A stretch of DNA of 35,350 bases from an uncultured SAR86 cluster bacterium (lineage in GTDB: Bacteria; Pseudomonadota; Gammaproteobacteria; Magnimaribacterales; D2472): positions 1-35,350 of the forward strand of contig CACBQK010000009.1 in assembly GCA_902541365.1 (NCBI GenBank), read 5' to 3'. Positions 9,200 through 18,002 of this stretch are shown piece by piece (the stretch's first letter is position 1; each line of letters opens with the position of its first letter). The notes under the pieces were generated by a model. It saw nothing but the letters and a program-made list of their open reading frames with translations, had not been told where the DNA came from and did no database searches. The position numbers and the translations under genes were made by a program.

Positions 9200-10302
9200 T
9201 AGGAATTGTTAAATTTTTTCAAGTGGAAATGTGAATTACCAAACTGTGAATCAATTGAAATAAATCTCTTCAAATAATGGCCTATGGACATTTCTTCACT
9301 AACACCCATACCTCCGTGAAGTTGAACTGCATCCTCACCTACTTTCTTCCCCGATGAACCAACCTGAGATTTTAGGGCAGAAACTGATCTATATTTGGAA
9401 TCATTATTTTCATGCATATCTATCATAGATTTATATAAAAGGGATTTGCAAAGTTCAGCCTCTATAAACATATCAACCATTTTATGTTGTAAGACTTGAA
9501 AGTTACTTATTGGTTGACCGAATTGTTCTCTACTTTTTGTGTATTCAACAGTTTTAAGGTAACAAGATTCCATGCATCCAACAGCCTCTGCTGATACACA
9601 TAAGGTTCCATAATTTATTGCATCTTTTATCAATTGTTCTGCCTCCTCACCGGTTGCAACTATTTGATCAGCATTAATTCCAACATTTTCAAAATTGAGC
9701 TGAGATATACGTCTATCATCAACAGTTTTAAAGTTATTGATTGATAATCCATCAGTATCTTTACTTACAAGAACTATTGTAGTCACTTCATTATGATTAA
9801 CCGTAACAAGAAAGTGATCGGCATTTGAACCATTTAAAACAAGGTTTTTAGTTCCATTTAATGTTAGAGAATCAGTACCATCTAGAAGACATGTAATGTT
9901 CTTAAAATCATAGTTTCTGTTTTGTTCCATATATGCAAAAGATATCTGTTCTTCACCTGAGATAAGTTTTGCAATAAAGTCATTTTTTTTATCAAACGAA
10001 GAATTGTCAAGAATATATCCAGAAAGAACAACATTACTAAGATATGGTTCTAATACTAGGAATTTACCAAATTCTTCAAAAAGTATAGATAACTCTATAG
10101 GTCCAAAATCAAAACCCCCAGATTCACTTGAAAATGGCATAGCAAGCCAGCCTTGTTCTGCAAAAAGTTTCCATTTTTCAGGATCAAAGCCAGATTCAGT
10201 ACCAATGAAATTCTCTCTATCATAAAAATCATAGTCAGAATTACAAAACTTCTGAATTTGCTCTCTTAGAAGGTTTTGTTCGTCGGAGAAATTTAGATTC
10301 AT
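9199..10302 (-). CDS. Acyl-CoA dehydrogenase, probable non-catalytic subunit of a pair
   Basis: Acyl-CoA dehydrogenase fold, 367 aa. Family segments include the N-terminal helical domain (EQGWLAMPFSSESGGFDFG), YTKSREQFGQPISNFQVLQH and AVQLHGGMGVSEEMSIGHYLKR. The catalytic glutamate is missing from both usual places: the helix-G position reads INYGTLCVSAEA with no Glu-Arg, and the C-terminal Glu-Gly-Thr position reads ISIDSQFGNSH. The gene is coupled to the neighbouring dehydrogenase (TAATG), which does keep a glutamate. Heteromeric acyl-CoA dehydrogenases such as PimC/PimD or the mycobacterial FadE pairs have the same layout. Substrate unknown; ring, dicarboxylic or sterol-side-chain CoA esters are options. 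Confidence 0.87.
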   Translation of the reverse strand: MNLNFSDEQNLLREQIQKFCNSDYDFYDRENFIGTESGFDPEKWKLFAEQGWLAMPFSSESGGFDFGPIELSILFEEFGKFLVLEPYLSNVVLSGYILDNSSFDKKNDFIAKLISGEEQISFAYMEQNRNYDFKNITCLLDGTDSLTLNGTKNLVLNGSNADHFLVTVNHNEVTTIVLVSKDTDGLSINNFKTVDDRRISQLNFENVGINADQIVATGEEAEQLIKDAINYGTLCVSAEAVGCMESCYLKTVEYTKSREQFGQPISNFQVLQHKMVDMFIEAELCKSLLYKSMIDMHENNDSKYRSVSALKSQVGSSGKKVGEDAVQLHGGMGVSEEMSIGHYLKRFISIDSQFGNSHFHLKKFNNS

Positions 10303-11483
10303 TAGACTCCCAGTACAAACTTAGAAATAATATTCTTTTGAATTTCATTACTGCCACCATATATTGTTACTTTTCTCATATTTAAATATTTTGATAAAGC
10401 ATCATTGGTGTACTCTGGTCCATTTGGCTTAACATTTGATCCATAGCCATCAGGTCCTCCATAAGGAATTGCAAATTCTCCTGCAGCTTCTACATATAAT
10501 TCTGTCAGACGTTGTTGAATCTCTGTTCCTTTAATTTTCAATATAGAAGACTCAGCTCCAGGATTTCCTCCACCTTCTAAAGCTGAAAGAAGTCTAAGTT
10601 CTGTAAACTCTAGAGCCATAATATCAATTTCTAACTGTGAGACTTTAGCAATGAGATCATCATCTCCTAAATCTTTAGAAATTTCTTTAAGTCTTTCAAG
10701 TTGTCTTTTAGAAGCGCCAACACCCGCAATACCAAAACGCTCATGAGCTAAAAGGAATTTTGCATATGTCCAACCTTTACCCTCTTCTCCTATAAGGTTT
10801 TCAGCAGGCACTTTAACATCAGTAAAAAATACTGAATTAACTTCGTGATCACCATCAATTGTGATGATTGGTTTAACTTCAATACCAGGAGACTTCATGT
10901 CGATTAATAAAAATGAAATACCTTCTTGTTTCTTTCCAGAAGAATCAGTTCTTACTAAGCAAAAGATCCAATCAGCATTTTGTGCAAGTGTGGTCCATGT
11001 TTTTGAGCCATTGATAATGTAATAATCCTTTCCATCTTCATTAATGAGTTCTGCTTTTGTTTTTAATGAAGCTAAATCTGAACCAGATCCAGGCTCAGAA
11101 TAACCCTGACACCACCATGTATCAAAATTAAGTATATCTGGTAAGAATCTATCTTTTTGCTCCTGATTTCCAAATGTATAGATAACAGGACCAACCATAC
11201 TTACACCAAAGGGAATAAGTGGCGGGCATCCTGCAAGTCCAAGCTCATTTTGGAAAATATAGATTTGAGCTGGCGACCAACCAGTGCCACCGTATTCTAC
11301 TGGCCAATTAAAGCCCATCCAGCCCTTTGCAGAAAGGGATTTGTGCCAGTCAACTACATCATCTTTCGTTAATGGCTCACCATTTTCTATTTTCTCTTTA
11401 ACATGTTTTGGGTATTCATTTGCTAAAAAGTCTCTAACCTCATCTCTGAATTCTAAGTCCTTTGAAGAAAAGCTTAATTCCAT
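10302..11483 (-). CDS. Acyl-CoA dehydrogenase, probable catalytic subunit (PimC/FadE26-like)
   Basis: FAD-dependent alpha,beta-dehydrogenation of an acyl-CoA, 393 aa. Visible features: N-terminal GWMGFNWPVEYGGTGWSP, the flavin/substrate segment CQGYSEPGSGSDLASL, NGSKTWTT, and the C-terminal RKVTIYGGSNEIQKNIIS. The medium-chain-type Glu (EGT) is replaced by Gly (YGGSNEIQ), but Glu248 in LLAHERFGIAG lies where isovaleryl-CoA-dehydrogenase-type enzymes place theirs, so the subunit should be active. First gene of the ACAD-ACAD-gap run, diverging from mfd with 33 bases between. An AGGAAA lies 8 bases before the ATG. Similar genes occur in many marine gammaproteobacteria, usually with unproven substrates. 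Confidence 0.9.
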   Translation of the reverse strand: MELSFSSKDLEFRDEVRDFLANEYPKHVKEKIENGEPLTKDDVVDWHKSLSAKGWMGFNWPVEYGGTGWSPAQIYIFQNELGLAGCPPLIPFGVSMVGPVIYTFGNQEQKDRFLPDILNFDTWWCQGYSEPGSGSDLASLKTKAELINEDGKDYYIINGSKTWTTLAQNADWIFCLVRTDSSGKKQEGISFLLIDMKSPGIEVKPIITIDGDHEVNSVFFTDVKVPAENLIGEEGKGWTYAKFLLAHERFGIAGVGASKRQLERLKEISKDLGDDDLIAKVSQLEIDIMALEFTELRLLSALEGGGNPGAESSILKIKGTEIQQRLTELYVEAAGEFAIPYGGPDGYGSNVKPNGPEYTNDALSKYLNMRKVTIYGGSNEIQKNIISKFVLGV

Positions 11484-11516
11484 AATATATTTCCTATAAA
11501 TAGTTACTTATAATGT

Positions 11517-14500
11517 GTGCTTATTATACAAGACACTAGATTGAAAAAACAGAACAAAGAAACCTTTAAATCCATTAAAAGCTCTTTAGAAAAAAATAGC
11601 AAAATATTGATAATTTGCTCGTCAAATTTAGAAATTGAAGATGTTTACGACGAATTAATTGATTTCGTGAATGAAAAAAAGATAGTTAGATTTTATGATA
11701 GAGAAATTCTACCCTATGATCACTTTTCAACACCAGACGATGTCATAAAAAAACGTTTTGATGAAATTAAAAATGTTTATGATGCTCAGTTAATAATATC
11801 GTCTTTAAAAAATCTATTTGAATACTATCCACATCATAACTTTTACAAGTCACTTAAAGAATTTAAAACTAATGAGAAAATATCAATCAGTGAAATAAAA
11901 GAAATTCTAGAATCATTAAATTATAAAAAAGTAGATAGAGTTTCAAGCTTAAATGAATACTCACACAGAGGTGGAATTGTAGATATAAATTCAAGTAGAT
12001 ATAAAAATCCAATGCGTCTTGATTTTTTTGGTGATTGTATTGAATCTGTAAGAGAATTTAATATTAAAACTCAAAGATCAATAAATGAAATTAAATCATT
12101 TAAATTAAATTCAGGTTACGAAATACCTTTAAATGAGGAAATCATAAATGAATTTAAAGACAAATGGAGAGATGAATTCCCACTTATTGATGAAAGAGAT
12201 TCTAATTTTTTCAAACAAATTGCAAAAAATAAACTTCCAGAAGGTTATGAAAACTATTTATCAATACTAATTAATAATCCTATAAATTTCTTTGAACTTG
12301 TTAAATGTGATTCAACTTACATAACTAGTACCTCAAATGTTATGGATTACAGTAAATTTATTATTGAACGCTTTACTGATGAAAATAATGGAACAAGAGA
12401 GTTAATTTCACCGGAAAGACTTTTCTTTGATCCTGTAAATAACATTCGTGAAGAAAATCCTATAAAAATTATTTCTAAGCACAAAACTTATGAAGATAAA
12501 TCTAAATATAAAGAATTTAAAGAGACTAAAAATAAAGGGAATGACTATCTAATTTATGATAATTCTTTGAATATTAATGATTTAGTTATTCACGAGGACT
12601 ATGGTTTAGGTATATTTGAAGGTTTGAAAACAATTAAAGCCTCGAGTAAAAAAAATGAATATTTGTGCATAAGATACAAAGACAATGAGTTGCTTTACGT
12701 TCCAACTTTTAACTTTAATTTATTGTCAAAGTTTCATAAAAATGCAGATGATGCGATTCTTGACTCACTATCAAATGCAAATTGGTCATCCAAAAAAGAG
12801 AAAGCAAAAGCAAGAATATTTGATCATGCTTCAGAAATTTTAAAAGTAGAATCTGATAGATTAAAAGCAACATCGCCTGCTATGAAAGTTTCTGATGATG
12901 AATACTCATCATTTATTAATGACTTCCCGTTCAGTGATACTAAAGATCAAGAAGTTGTATCAAGAGATATTAGAAAAGATCTTTCATTAGTTAAGCCTAT
13001 GAATAGATTGCTCTGTGGAGATGTTGGTTTTGGTAAAACAGAGATTGCAATGAGGGCATCATTTATTTCAGCTCTATCAAATAAACAAACAATTGTTTTG
13101 AGTCCAAGCACTATTCTAACTGACCAACATTTTGAATCCTTTTCTGAAAGGTTTAAAAATTTTCCTATTACAATCAATAAACTATCGAGAAATACATCTC
13201 TTAAAGTTAAGGAAAAACTTTATAAAGATTTCAATGATAAGAAAATTGACATATTGATTGGAACTCATGCATTGTTTAATGAAGATTTATCATTTGAAAA
13301 TGTTGGACTTTTAGTAGTTGATGAAGAGCACAGATTTGGTGCCAAACAAAAAAATTTAATAAAGAATAAACAAATTTCTACTCATATACTATTTATGTCT
13401 GCAACACCGATACCAAAAACTATGAACATGGCATTTTCAGGGTTAAAAGATTTTTCTTTTTTATCTACACCTCCGCCCAGAAGACTTTCAATAAAGACTT
13501 TTTTAGAAGTTTCAAACAATACTATTATAAAAGAATCTCTTTCAAGGGAATTTAACAGGAATGGATGCACCTTTGTCATAGAAAATGATATTCAAAAAAT
13601 GGATAATCTTAAAAATAGCCTCGAAAATCTTGTACCAAACCAAAAGATTGATATTGTTCATGCAAGTTTAAATAAAAAACTTATTGATAAACGTTTAAAT
13701 GATTTTAGAAAAAGAAAAATTAATGTCTTGATATGCACAACAATTGTTGAAATGGGATTAGATATACCAGAAGCAAATACTATTATTATTAATAATGCGC
13801 AAAATTTTGGTTTATCACAGCTTCATCAGCTCAGAGGACGAATTGGAAGATCTTCTAAACAAGGCTATTGCTACGTTCTCATACCATCATCTGATATAAA
13901 TAATAAATCTAAATCTAGGTTACAAAGTTTTGTTAAACACTCGCATCTTGGATCTGGTTTTAATATAGCCAATGAAGACTTAGAGATTAGAGGAGCTGGT
14001 GAAATACTAGGTGTAAAACAATCAGGTCACATTGATACTATTGGAATGTCACTATATATGTCTATGCTCAAAACAGCCTTAAACAATGACCATATAGAAA
14101 TAAATCCATCATGTGAGATAAAAGTTTCTGTTACTAGCCTCATCCCTGAATATTACTTACCCTCTCCTACAGAGAGACTAAAAATTTATAGAAAACTTTC
14201 AGGCGCTGATTCTAAAACTTTAAGTGAAATTAAAATTGATTTATTGGACAGATGCGGAAAACACCCTGTTGAACTAACAAATCTATTTAAAATTACTGAA
14301 ATTAGCATTAAGGCTAAATCTTTAGAAATTACAAAAATTGTTCAATCATCTAAATATTTAAAATTTAATTTTAGTAAGACTTTAAAAGACAAAACATTAT
14401 CAAAAATATTGAGCGTTACTAATGAAAATCCTGAAATATATGAAATCAAAAGAAATGGCGAGCTGTGGATAAATTTTAATGACCAAGATGTGTTAAATTT

Positions 14501-14531
14501 AGTAGATAATGTTGTTCAAAAATTTGCATAA
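11517..14531 (+). CDS. mfd: Transcription-repair coupling factor Mfd
   Basis: ATP-driven translocase that displaces stalled RNA polymerase and recruits UvrA. 1004 aa, about 145 shorter than E. coli Mfd (1148). Order: a UvrB-like N-terminal module (LPYDHFSTPDD, HRGGIVDINSS); the RNAP-interaction region (NDLVIHEDYGLGIFEGL); RecG-like helicase motifs with Walker A GDVGFGKTE (Lys507), DEEH at 602-605, SATPIPKTMNMA and RGRIGRSSKQGYCYVL; then EIRGAGEILGVKQSGHI and the C-terminal TRCF domain. The start is GTG 11517, because the frame has a stop just upstream (11511). A TATAAT at 11509-11514 sits too close to serve this start. Followed by csiV with overlapping frames. Confidence 0.96.
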   Translation: MLIIQDTRLKKQNKETFKSIKSSLEKNSKILIICSSNLEIEDVYDELIDFVNEKKIVRFYDREILPYDHFSTPDDVIKKRFDEIKNVYDAQLIISSLKNLFEYYPHHNFYKSLKEFKTNEKISISEIKEILESLNYKKVDRVSSLNEYSHRGGIVDINSSRYKNPMRLDFFGDCIESVREFNIKTQRSINEIKSFKLNSGYEIPLNEEIINEFKDKWRDEFPLIDERDSNFFKQIAKNKLPEGYENYLSILINNPINFFELVKCDSTYITSTSNVMDYSKFIIERFTDENNGTRELISPERLFFDPVNNIREENPIKIISKHKTYEDKSKYKEFKETKNKGNDYLIYDNSLNINDLVIHEDYGLGIFEGLKTIKASSKKNEYLCIRYKDNELLYVPTFNFNLLSKFHKNADDAILDSLSNANWSSKKEKAKARIFDHASEILKVESDRLKATSPAMKVSDDEYSSFINDFPFSDTKDQEVVSRDIRKDLSLVKPMNRLLCGDVGFGKTEIAMRASFISALSNKQTIVLSPSTILTDQHFESFSERFKNFPITINKLSRNTSLKVKEKLYKDFNDKKIDILIGTHALFNEDLSFENVGLLVVDEEHRFGAKQKNLIKNKQISTHILFMSATPIPKTMNMAFSGLKDFSFLSTPPPRRLSIKTFLEVSNNTIIKESLSREFNRNGCTFVIENDIQKMDNLKNSLENLVPNQKIDIVHASLNKKLIDKRLNDFRKRKINVLICTTIVEMGLDIPEANTIIINNAQNFGLSQLHQLRGRIGRSSKQGYCYVLIPSSDINNKSKSRLQSFVKHSHLGSGFNIANEDLEIRGAGEILGVKQSGHIDTIGMSLYMSMLKTALNNDHIEINPSCEIKVSVTSLIPEYYLPSPTERLKIYRKLSGADSKTLSEIKIDLLDRCGKHPVELTNLFKITEISIKAKSLEITKIVQSSKYLKFNFSKTLKDKTLSKILSVTNENPEIYEIKRNGELWINFNDQDVLNLVDNVVQKFA

Positions 14532-15162
14532 AATACTTATTTTTCTCTCATTCTTCATTAATACAATAGAAGCAGAGGATATCTTTAAAGTTGAAGTCAT
14601 AATAATTAAGTTTAATGACGTAACAGTAGATGAAAAATTTAGTAATAAGTTAGATTTTTTACCACCTGTAATAAAGAAGTTGAAAGAAAATGAAATAATA
14701 CTAATACCAGAAAAATTTATAGACAATGCCCTTATATCCTCAGATCTTTTGGATATAGAAATTGAAACAATTGAAGATAATACTAACTCTATTGATGAAA
14801 TTGAAACAAAGAAATATTTTGAATTATATGAATATTTAGATTTAGAAAATCTTAATTTCCTAATAGGTAGATTAAAATGGAGGGAAAATATCGAAATTTT
14901 AGATTCACTCTCTTGGTATCAACCACTAAGTGGAAAAGATGAATATACCTACCACTATAATCAGGAAAACAATCTAAGTTTATATTTGAATATTTATGAA
15001 TCGAGATATCTTCATTTAAATCTCAAGGCATTCTTAGGTAAATTGGATGATGATGAAACTATAACTGAGTTTATTGATGAAGATAGAAGAGTAAATAATT
15101 CTGAAATAAATTATTTTGACCATCCAAGTATGGGGCTTATTATAAAAATTGATAAAACTTAA
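14509..15162 (+). CDS. csiV: CsiV-family periplasmic protein
   Basis: 217 aa with an N-terminal signal peptide (IFLSFFINTIEA, cleavage probably just after) and the CsiV-family C-terminal signature in SEINYFDHPSMGLIIKID. Mid-protein segments LKWRENIEILDSLSWYQPLSG and LYLNIYESRYLHLNLK also fit the family. CsiV was described in Vibrio as a peptidoglycan-binding protein; its exact role here is unknown. The ATG lies 23 bases inside the end of mfd, the conserved mfd-csiV neighbourhood, and the gene ends in a TTAA shared with convergent nfuA. Confidence 0.82.
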   Translation: MLFKNLHKILIFLSFFINTIEAEDIFKVEVIIIKFNDVTVDEKFSNKLDFLPPVIKKLKENEIILIPEKFIDNALISSDLLDIEIETIEDNTNSIDEIETKKYFELYEYLDLENLNFLIGRLKWRENIEILDSLSWYQPLSGKDEYTYHYNQENNLSLYLNIYESRYLHLNLKAFLGKLDDDETITEFIDEDRRVNNSEINYFDHPSMGLIIKIDKT

Positions 15163-15764
15163 GACTCTTGTTCTTGAGGATAATAGGCGTTTTCATCAAT
15201 AGAATGATCGGTAATATCCTTGACAGATCTTATCTCTGGGATTTGTTCTATTAAAGTAGTTTCTATGCCGTCTTTTAGGGTCACATCAATCATTCCGCAT
15301 CCCTGACAACCGCCACCAAATTGAAGAATTACATCTGAATCCTCAGTAAATTCAACCAGAGATACTTCACCACCATGCGATGCAAGCATCGGATTGATTT
15401 CGTTATATAAAATAAAATTAATCTTGTCTTCGATTGTACTATTTTCACCAATATTAGGCATTTTGGCATTGGGTGCTTTAATAGTTAACTGACCATCAAA
15501 ATTATCTTCATCGAAATTTACAATTGCATCTTTAAGAAAATCTATACTTTTTGAATCAATATAAACATCTATTAATTCAAGGTACATTACCTCGTCATCT
15601 TTTGAAACCTCATCTATATTACAAAAAGCTAGGCATGTTTCAGCTTTTGGTGTGCCCGGTCTATCTATGAAGATTCTTATACCAAGGTTGTCTTCATCTT
15701 TACCATCGATAAGTTTTTTTAAGTAAACTTCTGCGGAATTAGTAATTTCTATATTATTTTTCAT
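15159..15764 (-). CDS. nfuA: Fe-S biogenesis carrier NfuA
   Basis: Carries and delivers 4Fe-4S clusters to target enzymes. 201 aa (E. coli NfuA 191), with an N-terminal degenerate A-type-carrier domain (about 1-100, with RPGTPKAETCLAFC) and a C-terminal Nfu domain with GGGCQGCGM, the cluster-binding Cys153 and Cys156. INPMLASHGGEVSLVEF is the typical lead-in. Its stop is nested with that of csiV. It diverges from the peptidase gene at 15906 across ~141 bases. Confidence 0.95.
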   Translation of the reverse strand: MKNNIEITNSAEVYLKKLIDGKDEDNLGIRIFIDRPGTPKAETCLAFCNIDEVSKDDEVMYLELIDVYIDSKSIDFLKDAIVNFDEDNFDGQLTIKAPNAKMPNIGENSTIEDKINFILYNEINPMLASHGGEVSLVEFTEDSDVILQFGGGCQGCGMIDVTLKDGIETTLIEQIPEIRSVKDITDHSIDENAYYPQEQES

Positions 15765-15866
15765 ACTTTAATGAAATAAAAAATAGATTTTAACTGTTTT
15801 TTAAAAAATAAGAAAAGATTGGTAATAGGTATTTTTCTATTAAAAGGATTAAATCTAATAATCAGA

Positions 15867-15889
15867 AATACTATAACCATGATAGTATT
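15867..15889. repeat. Inverted repeat upstream of the peptidase gene
   Basis: Arms AATACTAT (15867-15874) and ATAGTATT (15882-15889) are perfect reverse complements separated by seven bases, ending 16 bases before the ATG at 15906. It could be an operator or a weak mRNA hairpin. Arms are nearly all A/T, so chance is a real possibility. Confidence 0.35.
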
Positions 15890-15905
15890 CTTTGTAATTT
15901 CCTAT

Positions 15906-18002
15906 ATGAATAAATATTTAAATATTTTATTATCTACAATTATTTTATCGGGCTGTATACCTATGACATCAAACACACCTCCAAATCCAAAAAAAATCCC
16001 ATACGAACTTGAGGCACATGGCGACATAAGAATAGATAATTACTATTGGATGAGAGATGATTCAAGATCGGATCAGGAATTGATTAGCTATCTAGAATCA
16101 GAAAATGAATATTTTAAAAAATGGAGAGAGGAGCGCGTTGACTATCAAAGTGAAATTTTTAATGAATTAAAAAAAATGATTCCGGCCGAAGAAGAAACGT
16201 TGCGGGTAAAGGATGGGTCATATTTTTACTACAGTAGGATAAAGGCTGATCAACAATATTCAACCTACTTTCGAAATAATGCAAATGAGGAGGTGCTTCT
16301 TGATGCAAATAATGAAGCTAGAGGACACGAGTTTTATAGTGTTGCAGGCTTAAATATATCTCCAGATGAGAACTTATTGATGTACGGAGAAGATTTCACT
16401 GGAAGACGAGAATACACATTACGAATAAAAGATTTACATAAAAATAAACTACTCGATGATGAGATAATTAAAGTATCACCTAATGCTATATGGTCTAATG
16501 ATTCGAAATATATTGTGTATGCAAAAAAAGATGAAGAGACGCTGATACAAAATCAAATATATGTTCATCAATTAGGCACCAATCAATCTGAGGATAAATT
16601 AATTTATAAAGAAGATGACAATGAATTTAATATTTGGCTATCAGAATCAAGAACAAAAAAATATATTTATATTTACATAGAAAAAACAGATTCAAGTGAA
16701 GTATGGCTGCTAGATAAAGCTAATCCTCTAGGAAATCTTGAATTGGTTTTAAAGAGGTCAGAGAATCATCTTTATTCAATTGAAGATGGTGGTGATTATT
16801 TCTATGCCCTTTCAAACTTCGATGACGCCAAAAACTTTAAAGTAATGCGCTTAAAAAAAGATGGTTTTCAAAATATCAATAAATGGGAAGAAGTTATTGA
16901 AGTTCGTGACACTCATTATATTGAGGATATGTTAACTTTTAATGAATTTATAGTTATTCAATCTAGATATGATGGCATACCAATTATTGAAGTCTTTAAC
17001 TTCACTAATAATTCCCTTAATCAAATCGATATGAAAGATGAGGTATATGATCTGGGTCTAGTTTATAACAATGATTTTAATTCAAGTTTTTTTAGATATT
17101 CTTACTCGTCATTAAAAACCTCTCCTCAAATATTAAAATATGATTTGTATGACAATACCAATAACGTCATATGGAAAAAACAAGTCAATAACTTTATAGA
17201 TACTGATTATGAAATAAAGAGAATCAAGACAATTGTAAGAGATGGTACTGATGTGCCCGTTTCAATTGTTTATAAAAAAGATTTAGATCTTAAAAATGCA
17301 CCTATGTTAATTTACGGTTATGGATCATATGGAATAAATATGGATTCAGGTTTTCGATCAACTATTGCCCCCCTTTTAAACCGAGGTTTTATATTCGCTA
17401 TTGCTCAAATAAGAGGTGGTGCTGATATGGGAAGAAATTGGTATGAAGATGGTCGAATGCTCAATAAAAATAATACATTTTATGATTTTATAGATGCTAC
17501 AAAATTTCTTACTGAAAATAATATCGGACATAAAGATAAAATCTTTGCTATGGGAGGAAGTGCTGGTGGCCTTCTAATGGGAGCTGTTATAAATTATGAA
17601 CCAGAGCTATATTCAGGAATTGTAAGTGCTGTTCCGTTTGTTGATGTTCTTACAACAATGTCAGACGAATCCATTCCTTTGACAACATTTGAATATGATG
17701 AATGGGGAAATCCAGGAAATAAAGATGAATATTTCTACATGAAAACATATTCTCCTTATGACAATATTCAAAAACTAAATTATCCAGCTGTTTTGGTAAC
17801 TACAAGTTTGTTTGATTCACAAGTTCAATACTTTGAGCCCGCTAAATATGTTCCAAAATTAAGAGAATTTTCAACTTCAGGCAATCCAGTATTTTTAAAT
17901 ATTAATCTTGTCGGTGGACATGGTGGTAAAAGTGGCAGATTAGAGTCACTAAATGAAACCGCACTAGATTATTCATTTATATTGAATATTCTTAACGATT
18001 AA
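15906..18002 (+). CDS. ptrB: Oligopeptidase B-like S9A peptidase, predicted lipoprotein
   Basis: Prolyl-oligopeptidase-family serine peptidase that cuts small peptides, in oligopeptidase B after Arg/Lys. From ATG 15906 it has 698 aa. Starting at 15819 would put 29 residues in front of what is clearly a lipoprotein signal (YLNILLSTIILSGC), so 15906 is preferred. The N-terminal beta-propeller (about 25-430) begins KKIPYELEAHGDIRIDNYYW. The C-terminal hydrolase has GYGSYGINMDSGF, GGSAGG with Ser552, Asp637 in SLFDSQVQYF and His672 in GGHGG. LTTFEYDEWGNPGN is an oligopeptidase B signature. E. coli PtrB lacks a lipobox; here the enzyme should be membrane-anchored outside the cytoplasm. Ends convergently with the subtilase gene in a shared TTAA. 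Confidence 0.9.
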   Translation: MNKYLNILLSTIILSGCIPMTSNTPPNPKKIPYELEAHGDIRIDNYYWMRDDSRSDQELISYLESENEYFKKWREERVDYQSEIFNELKKMIPAEEETLRVKDGSYFYYSRIKADQQYSTYFRNNANEEVLLDANNEARGHEFYSVAGLNISPDENLLMYGEDFTGRREYTLRIKDLHKNKLLDDEIIKVSPNAIWSNDSKYIVYAKKDEETLIQNQIYVHQLGTNQSEDKLIYKEDDNEFNIWLSESRTKKYIYIYIEKTDSSEVWLLDKANPLGNLELVLKRSENHLYSIEDGGDYFYALSNFDDAKNFKVMRLKKDGFQNINKWEEVIEVRDTHYIEDMLTFNEFIVIQSRYDGIPIIEVFNFTNNSLNQIDMKDEVYDLGLVYNNDFNSSFFRYSYSSLKTSPQILKYDLYDNTNNVIWKKQVNNFIDTDYEIKRIKTIVRDGTDVPVSIVYKKDLDLKNAPMLIYGYGSYGINMDSGFRSTIAPLLNRGFIFAIAQIRGGADMGRNWYEDGRMLNKNNTFYDFIDATKFLTENNIGHKDKIFAMGGSAGGLLMGAVINYEPELYSGIVSAVPFVDVLTTMSDESIPLTTFEYDEWGNPGNKDEYFYMKTYSPYDNIQKLNYPAVLVTTSLFDSQVQYFEPAKYVPKLREFSTSGNPVFLNINLVGGHGGKSGRLESLNETALDYSFILNILND

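Noticed and set aside
11509..11514. TATAAT as the mfd promoter -10
   Set aside because: Transcription would begin after the GTG start; no in-frame downstream start fits the conserved N-terminus well.
15819..15905. Upstream ATGs at 15819 and 15879 as the start of the oligopeptidase B-like gene
   Set aside because: They would place extra hydrophobic residues before a complete lipoprotein signal peptide beginning at 15906.
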